From contig CANEXL010000007.1 in assembly GCA_947443745.1 (NCBI GenBank), positions 1 through 36,242 of the forward strand: a stretch of DNA of 36,242 nucleotides. Reading direction: 5' to 3'. A program made the translations under genes and the position numbers. Each line of letters opens with the position of its first letter. The first letter of the stretch is position 1. This document shows positions 1-10,006 of this stretch, piece after piece. The stretch is from Microbacteriaceae bacterium. GTDB lineage: Bacteria; Actinomycetota; Actinomycetes; Actinomycetales; Microbacteriaceae. The notes below the pieces were generated by a model. That model was not told where the DNA came from and ran no database searches. It saw only the letters and a list, made by a program, of their open reading frames with translations.

Positions 1-15
1 GAACGAAGCTTTTTC

Positions 16-39
16 ATCAAGCGTGTATCGGCGCTTGAT
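16..39. repeat. Perfect 8-bp inverted repeat
   Basis: ATCAAGCG at 16-23 is mirrored by CGCTTGAT at 32-39, with 8 bases between them. A short T run precedes it on the plus strand, but no T run follows the stem on either strand, so it does not look like an ordinary intrinsic terminator. It may be an operator or a weak hairpin. Confidence 0.4.
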
Positions 40-64
40 CCGAGGTAGATCGGTTAAATGAGAC

Positions 65-109
65 ACGGTCGTTGCAACTCCCAGAATTACTGAGTGTTGC
101 AACGACCGT
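65..109. repeat. Perfect 14-bp inverted repeat with nested palindromes
   Basis: ACGGTCGTTGCAAC at 65-78 is exactly mirrored by GTTGCAACGACCGT at 96-109, with a 17-base spacer. Each arm contains the self-complementary octamer GTTGCAAC (71-78 and 96-103), so the element is also a pair of identical palindromes 25 bases apart. No T run follows on either strand. Two palindromic boxes about 2.5 helical turns apart suggest a regulator operator at least as well as a transcription stop. The rest of 1-189 shows no gene I can support. Confidence 0.6.
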
Positions 110-189
110 TAGAACCCAAGCTTTGGGTGGGGAGCATTTCTCGTTGGGGGACGAGTTTGTTTGGCGTTGCGGTGACGGGAGCGTTGGAA

Positions 190-480
190 CTAGGGGCGGA
201 ACATCCGCATGTTGGCTGCCTCAATTTCGACATACTGATTCGCTGCCACGGTGAGGGCTTGGTTTATGGCGGCCAGACTCTCTTCCACACGGCGGGCAGT
301 GAGGTGCCACTGGCCTACAACGCCCTGAAACGCATCAGAAGCCGTTCCCTGCCACGATGACTGCAAATTGGTTAGTTGGGCGTGCAAACCCGCAACCTCG
401 CCCTGGATGCGCCCTATGGACGCCTGCACTGCCTGCGTCGTCGACGCCACAGCGTCGCTATCTACCCGAAAAATTGCCAT
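190..480 (-). CDS. WXG100 family (ESAT-6-like) protein
   Basis: A 96-residue, mostly alpha-helical protein with a central W-x-G turn (WQG, about residues 43-45) between two amphipathic helices, which is the size and layout of WXG100 proteins. Members of this family are usually exported as helical-hairpin dimers by type VII (Esx) secretion and lack a classical signal peptide; none is seen here. The ATG is preceded by a strong GAGGAG ribosome-binding site. No EccC/EssC ATPase or second WXG gene lies within the window, so it is an orphan as far as can be seen. The family call is good; the export route and partner are inferred. Confidence 0.85.
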   Translation of the reverse strand: MAIFRVDSDAVASTTQAVQASIGRIQGEVAGLHAQLTNLQSSWQGTASDAFQGVVGQWHLTARRVEESLAAINQALTVAANQYVEIEAANMRMFRP

Positions 481-616
481 GGAGTTCTCCTCGTTGTTGG
501 AGTTGAACTCTAGGGTTGGCGATCTTCGCGGTTTGGGCGGCGGGGATTGCGGGGGAAACGCGGTTTACTGTGCCGGCTGTGGAGGAGAAGCGGACAGGCA
601 AAGGCTGGGAGCGCTC

Positions 617-2167
617 TTACGAGGACTCAGGCCGCCGCCTGACGATCCGAGGGAGTCGCGGACTGACCAAGGGGCCCTTGATTCGTTTGGGGCTGTCTTG
701 GGTCGGGATGGACTGAGTGTTCGTGTCTTCTTCTTCGGGGAGCGCGGGAAGCCGCACCTGGAATGTTGCGCCGCCTCCGGGGGTTTCCAGCACATCGACC
801 GATCCCTGATGGGCGGTAATAATCGACGCCACAATCGCAAGGCCGAGGCCGCTGCCTCCCGTCTCGCGGGTGCGCGAGTTGTCGGCTCGCCAGAAGCGTT
901 CAAAAATTTTGTCGCGGATTTGTGGAGGGATTCCCTCGCCGTGGTCCACGATTTCGATGATGGCCTCGTGCTTTTCGAGATCCTCGCTCACGTTGAGCTC
1001 GAGCGGGGAACCCGCATCCGTGAAGCGCATGGCGTTACCCATCAGGTTGGTGATGACCTGGCGAATCTTGTTCTCTTCACCGGAGACCAGCACGGATTCT
1101 CCCGTGACAGTCACGATGCGTTCTGCGTCGATAGCCTGGGCGTCGAGAGCGGCATCGCCGGCGATGTCGTGCAGGTCAAAAACGTTCAGTTCCAAGGGGC
1201 GGGTCTCATCTTGCCGCGCGAGTTCGAGAAGGTCCTCGACGAGTCCGCCCATGCGGATGGCCTCTTTTTCGATGCGCTCCATTGCCTGACCAATATCTTC
1301 TGGGGTCTGCAAGGCGCCCATGCGGTAAAGCTCGGCGTAGCCGCGAACGGAAACCAAGGGCGTGCGCAACTCGTGGCTGGCATCGCCGACGAAGCGACGC
1401 ATTTGGTCGATTGTGCGGGCGCGGTCGGTGAAGGCGCGGTCAATGCGCCCCAGCATCGTGTTCAGCGAACGATTGAGTCGTCCCACCTCCGTGTTGACGG
1501 GGGTCGAACTCGGCAGACGCTGGCTGAAATCACCACCTGCAATGGCGGCGGCCGTTTGTTCCACCTCGCGCAATGGTTCGAAAGCGCTGGTGACCAGGAA
1601 ACGCGTCAGGAGGGCGCCCACGATGACCACACCGATTCCGAAGCCAAGAAAGATGGACAGGTAGGTGGTCATCAGTCGGTCGACATTGCCCGTCGAGAGA
1701 GCGACGACAACGGTGCCCATGGTTCCCATGGAATCCTGAAAAGTGACCGGAACGGCGATGGCATGGAACAACGTGCGATCATTGCCGGATCGCAGATTGA
1801 AGATGGAGCCGCCCAAAGAAAGCGCCTGATTGAGCGTGAGCCCCTCGACAGCAACCGGCCGAATGGTGTCAGCCTTGTCGGTCCAGTTGTGTTGGAGAAG
1901 TTTTCCTTCGGCGCTGTACACGGCGTAATAAAAGTCCGTCGGCGCGCTTTGCAGCGTGTTAGTTCCGCTGACATCCAGAACACTCGTGAGGTCTTGCTGA
2001 ACCGACTGAAGCTCGCTATCGAGCTGCCCGATGAGGGCCGGCTTGAGCATTGCCATCGTGCCGATACCGGAGACCAACAGGCCAATGGTCAGCAACAACA
2101 CCGTTACCCCCGTCACTTTGGTGCGCAGTGAGATGGAGTTCCAGCGTTCGGAGAGGGTCTCGGTCAT
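617..2167 (-). CDS. Two-component sensor histidine kinase
   Basis: A 516-residue membrane sensor kinase. A first membrane helix (about residues 18-42) and a second (about 168-190) flank an extracytoplasmic sensor region of about 125 residues. A HAMP linker follows, then the H box with the phospho-accepting His265 in DASHELRTP. The ATPase domain shows the N box (NLMGNAMRF), the G1 box (DHGEGIPP), the F box (FERFWRAD) and the G2 box (GGSGLGLAIV), so catalysis should be intact. The C-terminal tail after the ATPase domain is Ser/Pro/Arg-rich. It lies 31 bases downstream of the response regulator gene and is probably co-transcribed. I see no clear ribosome-binding site before the ATG. The signal sensed cannot be read from the sequence. 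Confidence 0.93.
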   Translation of the reverse strand: MTETLSERWNSISLRTKVTGVTVLLLTIGLLVSGIGTMAMLKPALIGQLDSELQSVQQDLTSVLDVSGTNTLQSAPTDFYYAVYSAEGKLLQHNWTDKADTIRPVAVEGLTLNQALSLGGSIFNLRSGNDRTLFHAIAVPVTFQDSMGTMGTVVVALSTGNVDRLMTTYLSIFLGFGIGVVIVGALLTRFLVTSAFEPLREVEQTAAAIAGGDFSQRLPSSTPVNTEVGRLNRSLNTMLGRIDRAFTDRARTIDQMRRFVGDASHELRTPLVSVRGYAELYRMGALQTPEDIGQAMERIEKEAIRMGGLVEDLLELARQDETRPLELNVFDLHDIAGDAALDAQAIDAERIVTVTGESVLVSGEENKIRQVITNLMGNAMRFTDAGSPLELNVSEDLEKHEAIIEIVDHGEGIPPQIRDKIFERFWRADNSRTRETGGSGLGLAIVASIITAHQGSVDVLETPGGGATFQVRLPALPEEEDTNTQSIPTQDSPKRIKGPLVSPRLPRIVRRRPESS

Positions 2168-2198
2168 GAGGGCAATCGGTCAGGGAAAAAAGAACTAA

Positions 2199-2885
2199 CT
2201 ACTTGGAAACCTTCAGCATGTAGCCGAAGCCGCGCTTGGTCTGAATCAGCGGCTCCGTGGAGAACTGATCGAGTTTGCGACGTAGGTAGGAAACGTAGGA
2301 CTCTACGATTCCGGCATCTCCGTTGAAGTCATATTCCCACACGTGGTCGAGAATTTGCGCTTTGCTGAGAACGCGATTGGGGTTCAGCATGAGGTAGCGC
2401 AATAGTTTGAACTCGGTGGGGCTGAGATCAATGGTGGTGTCGCCGACGAGAACCTCGTGCGTGTCTTGATCCATCGAGATTTCACCGGCACGGATGAGGG
2501 CCTCTTCTTCGGCGGCCATCGTGCGACGCAGAATGGCTTTGATGCGAGCCACGATTTCATCGAGGCTAAAGGGCTTCGTCACGTAGTCATCACCACCGAC
2601 GGTGAGGCCGGTGATCTTGTCTTGCGTGTCATCTTTTGCCGTGAGGAAAAGGATGGGGGCAGTGTAGCCAGCGGTGCGCAAGCGCTTGGTAACGCTGAAG
2701 CCGTTCATATCGGGGAGCATCACATCGAGAACGATGAGGTCGGGCTCTTCTGCCAAAACGGCAGAAATCGCGGCGGCGCCGTTTCCGACGGCCTGAACGA
2801 CAAAACCGGCGAAGCGCAGGCTGGTCGTGAGAAGGTCACGGATGTTCGGTTCGTCATCAACAATGAGTATGCGTGGGCTGTCCAT
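2199..2885 (-). CDS. OmpR/PhoB-family response regulator
   Basis: A 228-residue regulator with an N-terminal receiver domain: acidic pair Asp10-Asp11, phospho-accepting Asp54 in VLDVMLPD, Thr82 and Lys104 in TKPF. The C-terminal winged-helix DNA-binding domain ends in the typical RRKLD....TKRGFGYML pattern. I chose the ATG at 2885 (MDSPRILIVDDEP) because the receiver fold begins there and GGAG lies just upstream. An in-frame ATG at 2939 would add 18 residues that do not resemble the family. It is the cognate partner of the adjacent kinase. The pair resembles actinobacterial TrcRS/MprAB-type systems, but I cannot assign a specific regulon. Confidence 0.95.
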   Translation of the reverse strand: MDSPRILIVDDEPNIRDLLTTSLRFAGFVVQAVGNGAAAISAVLAEEPDLIVLDVMLPDMNGFSVTKRLRTAGYTAPILFLTAKDDTQDKITGLTVGGDDYVTKPFSLDEIVARIKAILRRTMAAEEEALIRAGEISMDQDTHEVLVGDTTIDLSPTEFKLLRYLMLNPNRVLSKAQILDHVWEYDFNGDAGIVESYVSYLRRKLDQFSTEPLIQTKRGFGYMLKVSK

Positions 2886-2954
2886 GACTCCATTATCTGC
2901 GTGTTTGCTGGGAGCTAGCTGGGAGATTGCTCGGTGCAAAAGCCACGGCGCTCA

Positions 2955-3032
2955 GAGGAACGCAGTGCCTCAGGGGAGTCCATGAGACCGGAGGAACGCA
3001 GTGCATCAGGGGAGCGCGTTGCATTAGGGGAG
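2955..3032. repeat. Imperfect tandem repeats, 36-base period
   Basis: A 24-base unit starting GAGGAACGCAGTGC and ending TCAGGGGAG occurs at 2955-2978 and again at 2991-3014 with one mismatch. A third, decayed copy follows to about 3032. The repeats fill the gap between the XPB stop (3037) and the response regulator start (2885). The core GAACGCAGTG also appears at 13304-13313, after another gene end, so this may be a dispersed intergenic element. Confidence 0.6.
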
Positions 3033-3036
3033 TGCG

Positions 3037-4674
3037 TTAGACCAGAGTGTGCGCGTCGACGATTTCATAGGCGTAGCCCTGCTCAGCCAAAAAGCGCTGA
3101 CGGTTCTGGGCAAAATCTTGATCTACCGTGTCGCGGGCAACGAGCGTGTAGAACGTTGCCGTGAAGCCTGAGGTCTTGGGGCGAAGGAGGCGACCAAGGC
3201 GCTGGGCTTCCTCCTGGCGCGAGCCGAACGCTCCCGACACCTGGATGGCCACGCTGGCTTCGGGCAAGTCGACCGAGAAGTTCGCGACCTTGCTGACCAC
3301 GATGACAGGCTCGCTGCCGTCTCGGAAGGCCTGGAAGAGCCGCTCACGCTCGTCGATGGGCGTGGCCCCTGTAATCTCGGGCACGCCCAGAGCGGCGCCG
3401 AGCACGGCCAGCTGATCGAGATACTGGCCGATCACGAGAATGCGCTCGCCGGGATGATGGGCGATCAACTTTTTGACCACGGCAAGCTTGCTGGGGCTGG
3501 TGGCCGCCAAGCGATATCGTTCTGCATCGCTGGAGGCCGCATAGGTCATGCGCTCGTCGGGCTCGAGATCGATGCGGATCTCTTTGCACTCGGCAGGGGA
3601 GATGAACCCCTCCTGCTCGATTTCTTTCCAGGGAGCGTCGAAGCGCTTCGGGCCGATGAGGGAGAAGACATCCGATTCGCGGCCATCTTCGCGAACGAGG
3701 GTTGCGGTCAAACCGAGGCGACGACGTGCCTGCAACTCGGCGGTGAGCTTGAAAACTGGGGCGGGCAGCAGGTGCACCTCGTCGTAAATTACCAGTCCCC
3801 AGTCGAGGGCATCGAGCAACGCAAGGTGAGCAAACTCGCCACTGCGCTTGGCTGTCAGAATTTGATAGGTCGCAATCGTTACGGGTCGAATTTCTTTATT
3901 CTGCCCCGAGTATTCGCCAATTTCTTCGGCGGTGAGCGAGGTGCGCTTCAGCAACTCATCACGCCACTGCCGGGCCGAGACCGTGTTGGTAACCAAGATG
4001 AGAGTGTTGGTCTTGGTTGCCGCCATCGCACCGGCACCCACCAGAGTCTTGCCAGCACCACAGGGGAGGACGACCACACCGGATCCGCCGTCAAGAAAGT
4101 TATTGATCGCTTTCTCTTGGTAGTGGCGAAGGTTCCACTTCTCGGTGTTGAGCGTGATTTCGTGCGGAGCGCCAGGCTTGTAGCCGGCGTTGTCTTCTGC
4201 GGGCCAGCCGAGCTTCAAGAGTTCTTGCTTGAGTTGCCCGCGAGCCCACGCGGCGACCTCGTAGGTGCCGTCTTCACGAAGCCCCACCAAAAGTGAAGAA
4301 ACTTTCTTTGACCGGGAGACCTCGGTGAGCACATTCTTGTCGGTGCCGCGCACGATGAGCACGCCGTCGGCATCGCGCTCAATGGTAAGGCGGCCATAAC
4401 GCGCGATCGTTTCGGAGATGTCGATGGAGACGCTGGCAGGAACGGCGTACTTGGAATATGTCTCCAGCGTTCCAAGAATTTCGTCGGCGGTGTGCCCGGC
4501 GGCGCGGGCATTCCACAGGCCTAAACGCGTGATGCGATAGGTGTGAATGTGCTCGGGAGCGCGCTCGAGTTCTGCGAACACGGCCAAGTCGTGGCGTGCA
4601 TCTGCAGCTTGCGGATGCGCGACCTCCAACAAGACAGAGCGGTCGCTTTGGACAATCAGGGGGCCGTCGGACAT
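3037..4674 (-). CDS. XPB-type (Rad25/Ssl2) DNA repair helicase
   Basis: A 545-residue superfamily 2 helicase. The first 170 or so residues form the accessory/damage-recognition part. The helicase core shows Walker A GAGKT (206-210), the XPB-type DEVH box (298-301), motif III LTATL, the XPB signature RED (328-330) and motif VI QRLGRLLRP. All motifs needed for ATP-driven DNA opening are present. Bacterial XPB helicases occur in many actinobacteria and are linked to DNA repair or transcription-related strand opening; the exact role is less settled than for the eukaryotic homologue. The start codon lies 10 bases after the upstream helicase-associated gene, and a TAAATT hexamer overlapping that gene's stop sits 6 bases before the ATG, suggesting an additional leaderless promoter. 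Confidence 0.95.
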   Translation of the reverse strand: MSDGPLIVQSDRSVLLEVAHPQAADARHDLAVFAELERAPEHIHTYRITRLGLWNARAAGHTADEILGTLETYSKYAVPASVSIDISETIARYGRLTIERDADGVLIVRGTDKNVLTEVSRSKKVSSLLVGLREDGTYEVAAWARGQLKQELLKLGWPAEDNAGYKPGAPHEITLNTEKWNLRHYQEKAINNFLDGGSGVVVLPCGAGKTLVGAGAMAATKTNTLILVTNTVSARQWRDELLKRTSLTAEEIGEYSGQNKEIRPVTIATYQILTAKRSGEFAHLALLDALDWGLVIYDEVHLLPAPVFKLTAELQARRRLGLTATLVREDGRESDVFSLIGPKRFDAPWKEIEQEGFISPAECKEIRIDLEPDERMTYAASSDAERYRLAATSPSKLAVVKKLIAHHPGERILVIGQYLDQLAVLGAALGVPEITGATPIDERERLFQAFRDGSEPVIVVSKVANFSVDLPEASVAIQVSGAFGSRQEEAQRLGRLLRPKTSGFTATFYTLVARDTVDQDFAQNRQRFLAEQGYAYEIVDAHTLV

Positions 4675-4680
4675 CTGACT

Positions 4681-4686
4681 AATTTA
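4681..4686 (-). promoter_or_regulatory. Leaderless-type -10 hexamer for the XPB helicase
   Basis: TAAATT on the minus strand ends exactly 6 bases before the ATG at 4674 and overlaps the TAA stop of the preceding gene. No ribosome-binding site is present in the 10-base gap. Confidence 0.5.
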
Positions 4687-6435
4687 CTCCGCTTGTCGCA
4701 GCGCCGTGATGCTTCCCACGGGAAGCGTGCGCTCGACTTCGGTTGCCCGGTCGAGTGCGCGCAAGCGCCCGTTAGAGAGTCCCCGAGGCTCAATGGTGAA
4801 ATCACGAGAGGAGCCGTCTGGCAGCCCCACCGTGACGATGATGATGGACCGGTCGCGAACGGCCAGGTCAAGTTGGCGTGCGATCCACTGGGCAGCGTCG
4901 TTACCGGTCTCTTCGCGTGCGCCGCGCAGACGGTCGATGACAGCGATGTGTGGATTCGTGTGCTCGGCACGCATGTCGATGGAACGCGTGCGCTTGGGCA
5001 CCGACACAATGGCACCGGAAGCGTTGATCAAGACCGCGGGATAGCGGGCGTCGACCAGAGCGCCGACGACCGAAGCGGGATCGCGGCGGGAATGCAGAAC
5101 GCCCTCCGCGTCGCGCAGCAAGGTCAGCGCCGTGAGCGACTGATCGGCCGCGAGGGTGCGCAAGACCATGGGATCGTCGCAGTTGATAATAGATTCGGCC
5201 TCGTGGGCACGAACCCGGATGGAGCCAAATCGGTCAGCGACATCTCCGATGAGATACGTCACAGGCTGCGGAAGTTCCACGGCTGAGAGCTCGGTCAACA
5301 GAGTCAGGATGCTGGTGGCGGTGCCACCGGCTTCGAGCGCCGCCGTGATACCCGCCGCCGTCAGTCGATAAGTCGAAGCGACGCCACGAGATTCGACGAT
5401 GCAGAGCTGGCGCAGGGCCGATTCTGCCGAGGGGCGAAGGGGGCCGGGGGCAACGATGGTGAGATCGTGTTGAACGTAGACGAGGTCGGCGTAAGGTGGC
5501 ACTGCTTCGAGGGCCAATGATTCGGCTTGTTCCCATTCGCCAGCGAGCACGAGCGCTCCCAAGGCGGTGCGGTGGCCATCGGCACTGAGCCCGAGCAACT
5601 CGGCGAGACGAATGCTTTCGGCGATGGAAGCTTCGAGCCACGTGGAACTGATGGGGTATGCCCATTCGACAAAACCGGTGAGAGACGTTCCCCAATCGGA
5701 ACGTTCCGCGAGGACCCAACGCTCAGCAGGGCTCAGCGAGTCAACCCAGGCGTGGGTCAAGGCGAGCCAGCGGCCGGCAGCTTCTTCGGCAATCCAGGCA
5801 GAGATCGTATCGGCAGCAAGCCACCATCCCCCACGTCGTTCGACGAGGGAGGCACGGGCGGCCAAGCTGAGAAGTTCTTTGGGAACCATGTCTCCGGAGG
5901 GCATCCGTTCGGCGAGACGCGTTGCATCGGCGGCGCTGAGGCCTCCGCGGGCAAGCTCACGCAGAGGATCTTCGCTCACAGCGCGGGCGAGCTCTTCAAG
6001 AGCAATAGAGGTGCCGAGGCCGCGTTCGAGGGCGACGCGTTCACGAAGGGACCGCTCCGGTGACGACGCGAGGATCGCCTCAACAAGAGGGATGGCCGCG
6101 AAGTCGATGTCGACACCCTGGTGGGTCACGCGGGCAAGAACCTCAGGAAAAATCTCAATGCCCTGCGGCGTCTCCAGCGCGAGGAGTTGCTCCACGGCAA
6201 ATGCTTTCGCCTCCGCACTGGGGTGGGCAGACGTGAGGGAAGCCAGGAGGGGGCGTGGCATGCGCGCCACAGCAGCGTCAATGGCGATGGGGGCGAGCAG
6301 GGCATCCGCTAAATCAAAGAAATCACGGATACCGGTGGCCGACACAATTCGTTCGGCGAGGACCACCTGCAAGCGCTCATCAGAGAGTTCACGAAGGTGC
6401 TTGGAAAGAGCGAGAGAAGATGACACAGTCCGCAA
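4684..6435 (-). CDS. Helicase-associated protein (XPB partner, Helicase_C_3-like)
   Basis: A 583-residue soluble, mainly helical protein without Walker motifs, located directly upstream of the XPB gene. The C-terminal third, including SIRVRAHEAESIINCDDP and the following winged-helix-like stretch, resembles the helicase-associated Helicase_C_3 domain that accompanies bacterial XPB. The rest is a helical repeat-like region that I do not recognise in detail. A scaffold or DNA-guiding subunit for XPB is the natural inference from the conserved pairing. The start is uncertain: a TTG at 6435 gives the longest product and a GTG at 6426 would remove three residues; neither has a clear ribosome-binding site. 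Confidence 0.82.
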   Translation of the reverse strand: MRTVSSSLALSKHLRELSDERLQVVLAERIVSATGIRDFFDLADALLAPIAIDAAVARMPRPLLASLTSAHPSAEAKAFAVEQLLALETPQGIEIFPEVLARVTHQGVDIDFAAIPLVEAILASSPERSLRERVALERGLGTSIALEELARAVSEDPLRELARGGLSAADATRLAERMPSGDMVPKELLSLAARASLVERRGGWWLAADTISAWIAEEAAGRWLALTHAWVDSLSPAERWVLAERSDWGTSLTGFVEWAYPISSTWLEASIAESIRLAELLGLSADGHRTALGALVLAGEWEQAESLALEAVPPYADLVYVQHDLTIVAPGPLRPSAESALRQLCIVESRGVASTYRLTAAGITAALEAGGTATSILTLLTELSAVELPQPVTYLIGDVADRFGSIRVRAHEAESIINCDDPMVLRTLAADQSLTALTLLRDAEGVLHSRRDPASVVGALVDARYPAVLINASGAIVSVPKRTRSIDMRAEHTNPHIAVIDRLRGAREETGNDAAQWIARQLDLAVRDRSIIIVTVGLPDGSSRDFTIEPRGLSNGRLRALDRATEVERTLPVGSITALRQAE

Positions 6436-6455
6436 ATCAGGCGAGAAACGCCGAG

Positions 6456-6719
6456 TTAGCTAGCTTCCGTGGGCGAGCTGCGCTTGCGACGAAGACCGTT
6501 CACGATAAGCAGGCTGAGGAGAAGGAGGAACCCGATGGGAAGGCCGACCAATGGGAAAGCTACAACGAAATTACCGAATGGCGAAGTGAGGCTGTAGCCA
6601 ATGGGACCGGCCAACATGACCGCAAAAAAGCTCAGGACGGAGAGTCCTACGGTGACTGCAACCATGGTTGCAAGAATGCGTTCTGGTCGGGACGCTTCCG
6701 GGGTTTCTTCGTTGGCCAT
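6456..6719 (-). CDS. Small membrane protein with two helices
   Basis: An 87-residue protein with a short charged N-terminus, two predicted membrane helices (about residues 17-40 and 50-74) and a basic tail (RRKRSS), so both ends probably face the cytoplasm. It has no recognisable catalytic motif. It lies 20 bases upstream of the helicase-associated gene on the same strand and is divergent from the cold-shock gene. Its ATG has a TATCCT hexamer 7 bases upstream, consistent with a leaderless transcript. Function unknown. Confidence 0.75.
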   Translation of the reverse strand: MANEETPEASRPERILATMVAVTVGLSVLSFFAVMLAGPIGYSLTSPFGNFVVAFPLVGLPIGFLLLLSLLIVNGLRRKRSSPTEAS

Positions 6720-6726
6720 ACTCTTT

Positions 6727-6732
6727 AGGATA
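6727..6732 (-). promoter_or_regulatory. Leaderless-type -10 hexamer for the small membrane protein
   Basis: TATCCT on the minus strand is separated by 7 bases from the ATG at 6719. Confidence 0.5.
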
Positions 6733-6754
6733 CGCGTGTCTGGTTACGTCCCGG

Positions 6755-6760
6755 TAAACT
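6755..6760 (+). promoter_or_regulatory. Candidate -10 element of the cold-shock gene
   Basis: TAAACT lies 30 bases before the cold-shock ATG, which would give a leader of about 24 bases containing the strong ribosome-binding site AGGAGG at 6781-6786. I see no convincing -35 element. Confidence 0.4.
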
Positions 6761-6790
6761 GGCACTTGGTTCGGAACATCAGGAGGAAAA

Positions 6791-7154
6791 ATGCCAACCG
6801 GCAAAGTCAAGTTTTACGATGACGACAAAGGCTTCGGCTTCATCTCAACCGATGATGGCCAGGAAGTCTTCCTGCATGCCTCCGCGCTGCCTGATGGTGT
6901 CAAAGTTCGCCCCGGCTCGCGCCTCGAATTTGGTGTTGCTGAAGGAAAGCGTGGCGCTCAGGCAATGTCCGTGCGCGTTCTCGACGAGCCCACCAGCATG
7001 GCCAAACTCAACCGCAAGCCGGCCGATGACATGGCCATCATTGTCGAAGATCTCGTGAGCCTGCTCGATGGCATTGGTGAATCGCTCAAGCGCGGCCATT
7101 ACCCCGATTCGGCTCATAGCCGCAAGGTAGCGGCGGTTTTGCGCCGCGTAGCCG

Positions 7155-7171
<17 letters not shown>
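6791..7171 (+). CDS. Cold-shock domain protein with C-terminal extension
   Basis: A 126-residue protein. Residues 1-66 form a complete cold-shock domain with RNP1 (KGFGFI) and RNP2 (VFLHAS), which bind single-stranded RNA or DNA and act as an RNA chaperone. The last 60 residues form a helical extension not found in the roughly 67-residue stand-alone cold-shock proteins; such extended forms are known in actinobacteria. It has the best ribosome-binding site seen in the window, AGGAGG 5 bases before the ATG, suggesting high translation. Its stop codon lies inside the start region of the following DUF3027 gene, so the two are probably translationally coupled. Confidence 0.93.
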
Positions 7172-7838
<667 letters not shown>

Positions 7839-7888
7839 AGTCCAGCCCTTGCGGGGGTCGTTCTCTTGAGGCTCCGTATCGTCAGGAA

Positions 7889-9013
<1,125 letters not shown>

Positions 9014-9091
9014 GGGTCGCCGCATCCCTTCAAATTGCGGGGTCTCCCGGCGCTAAGCTTGCGCTACGGCCAACCAACAGGGAATAACGAC

Positions 9092-9790
9092 ATGGCAGAC
9101 CTGATCGACACCACGGAGATGTACCTCCGCACGATCTTGGAACTTGAGGAAGAGAACATCGTTCCTCTCCGAGCTCGTATTTCTGAGCGCCTCGGGCAGT
9201 CTGGACCGACTGTTTCGCAAACCGTCGGCCGCATGGAACGCGACGGCTTGGTCTTGGTTTCGGGCGATCGCCATCTGGAGCTAACGGAAGATGGTCGAAC
9301 GAAGGCCGTGCACGTTATGCGTAAGCACCGCCTCGCTGAACGGCTCCTGAGCGACATCATCGGCCTGGAGTGGGAATTCGTTCACGACGAAGCCTGCCGC
9401 TGGGAGCACGTCATGAGCGAGCAAGTCGAACGTCGTATTCTTTTTCTTCTGGGCAACCCCACTGAATCTCCATACGGCAACCCCATTCCGGGTCTCGATG
9501 AGTTGGGCTTACCCGCGGCAGAGTCGTTTATGGCCGGCGTCTCGGCTGCCACTGATCTTGTCGCCGAGTCCGGCGCGACGGCGGCGGGAATCATTCGCCG
9601 TCTGGGGGAACCCGTGCAATATGACCCAGAGCTTCTCGCAAACTTCCGGTCAGCGGGGGTCTTGCCCGGCGTGTCGGTCACACTTTCCCGCACCGTGGAT
9701 AGGGTGCTCGTTTCGGTTGTTGAATCGACGGAAACCCTTGATTTACCACTAGATGTAGCGGTTCACATCTTCGTCGAGCCCAAGCTGTAG
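9092..9790 (+). CDS. DtxR/IdeR-family metal-dependent regulator
   Basis: A 232-residue regulator with an N-terminal winged helix, a dimerisation domain and a C-terminal SH3-like domain. Starting at the ATG at 9092, the known DtxR metal ligands fall at exactly the family numbering: Met10, His79, Glu83, His98, Cys102, Glu105 and His106. This strongly supports that start, and GGGA just upstream fits a ribosome-binding site. In-frame codons back to 9035 add only unrelated residues. Proteins of this family repress iron uptake or manganese transport genes when loaded with Fe(II) or Mn(II). I see no clear IdeR-type operator next to the gene, so its targets are unknown. Confidence 0.95.
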   Translation: MADLIDTTEMYLRTILELEEENIVPLRARISERLGQSGPTVSQTVGRMERDGLVLVSGDRHLELTEDGRTKAVHVMRKHRLAERLLSDIIGLEWEFVHDEACRWEHVMSEQVERRILFLLGNPTESPYGNPIPGLDELGLPAAESFMAGVSAATDLVAESGATAAGIIRRLGEPVQYDPELLANFRSAGVLPGVSVTLSRTVDRVLVSVVESTETLDLPLDVAVHIFVEPKL

Positions 9791-9803
9791 TAAATGTCGC
9801 GTT

Positions 9804-9824
9804 ACCTTTTCGTGATAAAAAGGT
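9804..9824 (+). terminator. Weak hairpin after the DtxR-family gene
   Basis: ACCTTTT (9804-9810) pairs with AAAAGGT (9818-9824) around a 7-base loop, 13 bases after the stop codon. The stem is AT-rich and no T run follows, so it is a poor intrinsic terminator. The gap 9791-10006 otherwise shows no gene or riboswitch that I can support. Confidence 0.25.
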
Positions 9825-10006
9825 GCGGCGAATATGACTTTCACAGGTTTGTCGCGTATGGTCGAAAGCGCTGATAAACCACATAACGGTTTGTCGGACT
9901 CCCGCCCAGACGTCTCAACCCCCACCTCTTGGCGAGAGAAACGAAGCGGATTCCGCATCGTGGTGGGGCAGCTACCTAGCTTGTTGAGGCGCCGGAGGTT
10001 CAAGCT

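Noticed and set aside
16-39. Intrinsic terminator at the left edge
   Set aside because: The stem is perfect but no T run follows on either strand, so I list it only as an inverted repeat.
368-2131. 587-codon open frame on the plus strand
   Set aside because: It is antisense to a complete histidine kinase with all catalytic boxes; the product has no recognisable domain and its composition reflects the complementary codons.
2955-3032. Short CRISPR-like array
   Set aside because: Only two good units with a 12-base spacer and a decayed third; no cas genes and the spacing is wrong for CRISPR.
3454-4296. 280-codon plus-strand frame opposite the XPB helicase
   Set aside because: Antisense shadow of a gene with intact helicase motifs.
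9035-9091. Longer start for the DtxR-family regulator
   Set aside because: The ATG at 9092 places all metal ligands at the family's standard numbering; the extra residues match nothing.
9791-10006. Possible c-di-AMP (ydaO-type) riboswitch before the NlpC/P60-like gene
   Set aside because: Such genes often carry this riboswitch in actinobacteria, but I could not find its conserved blocks or paired stems here.
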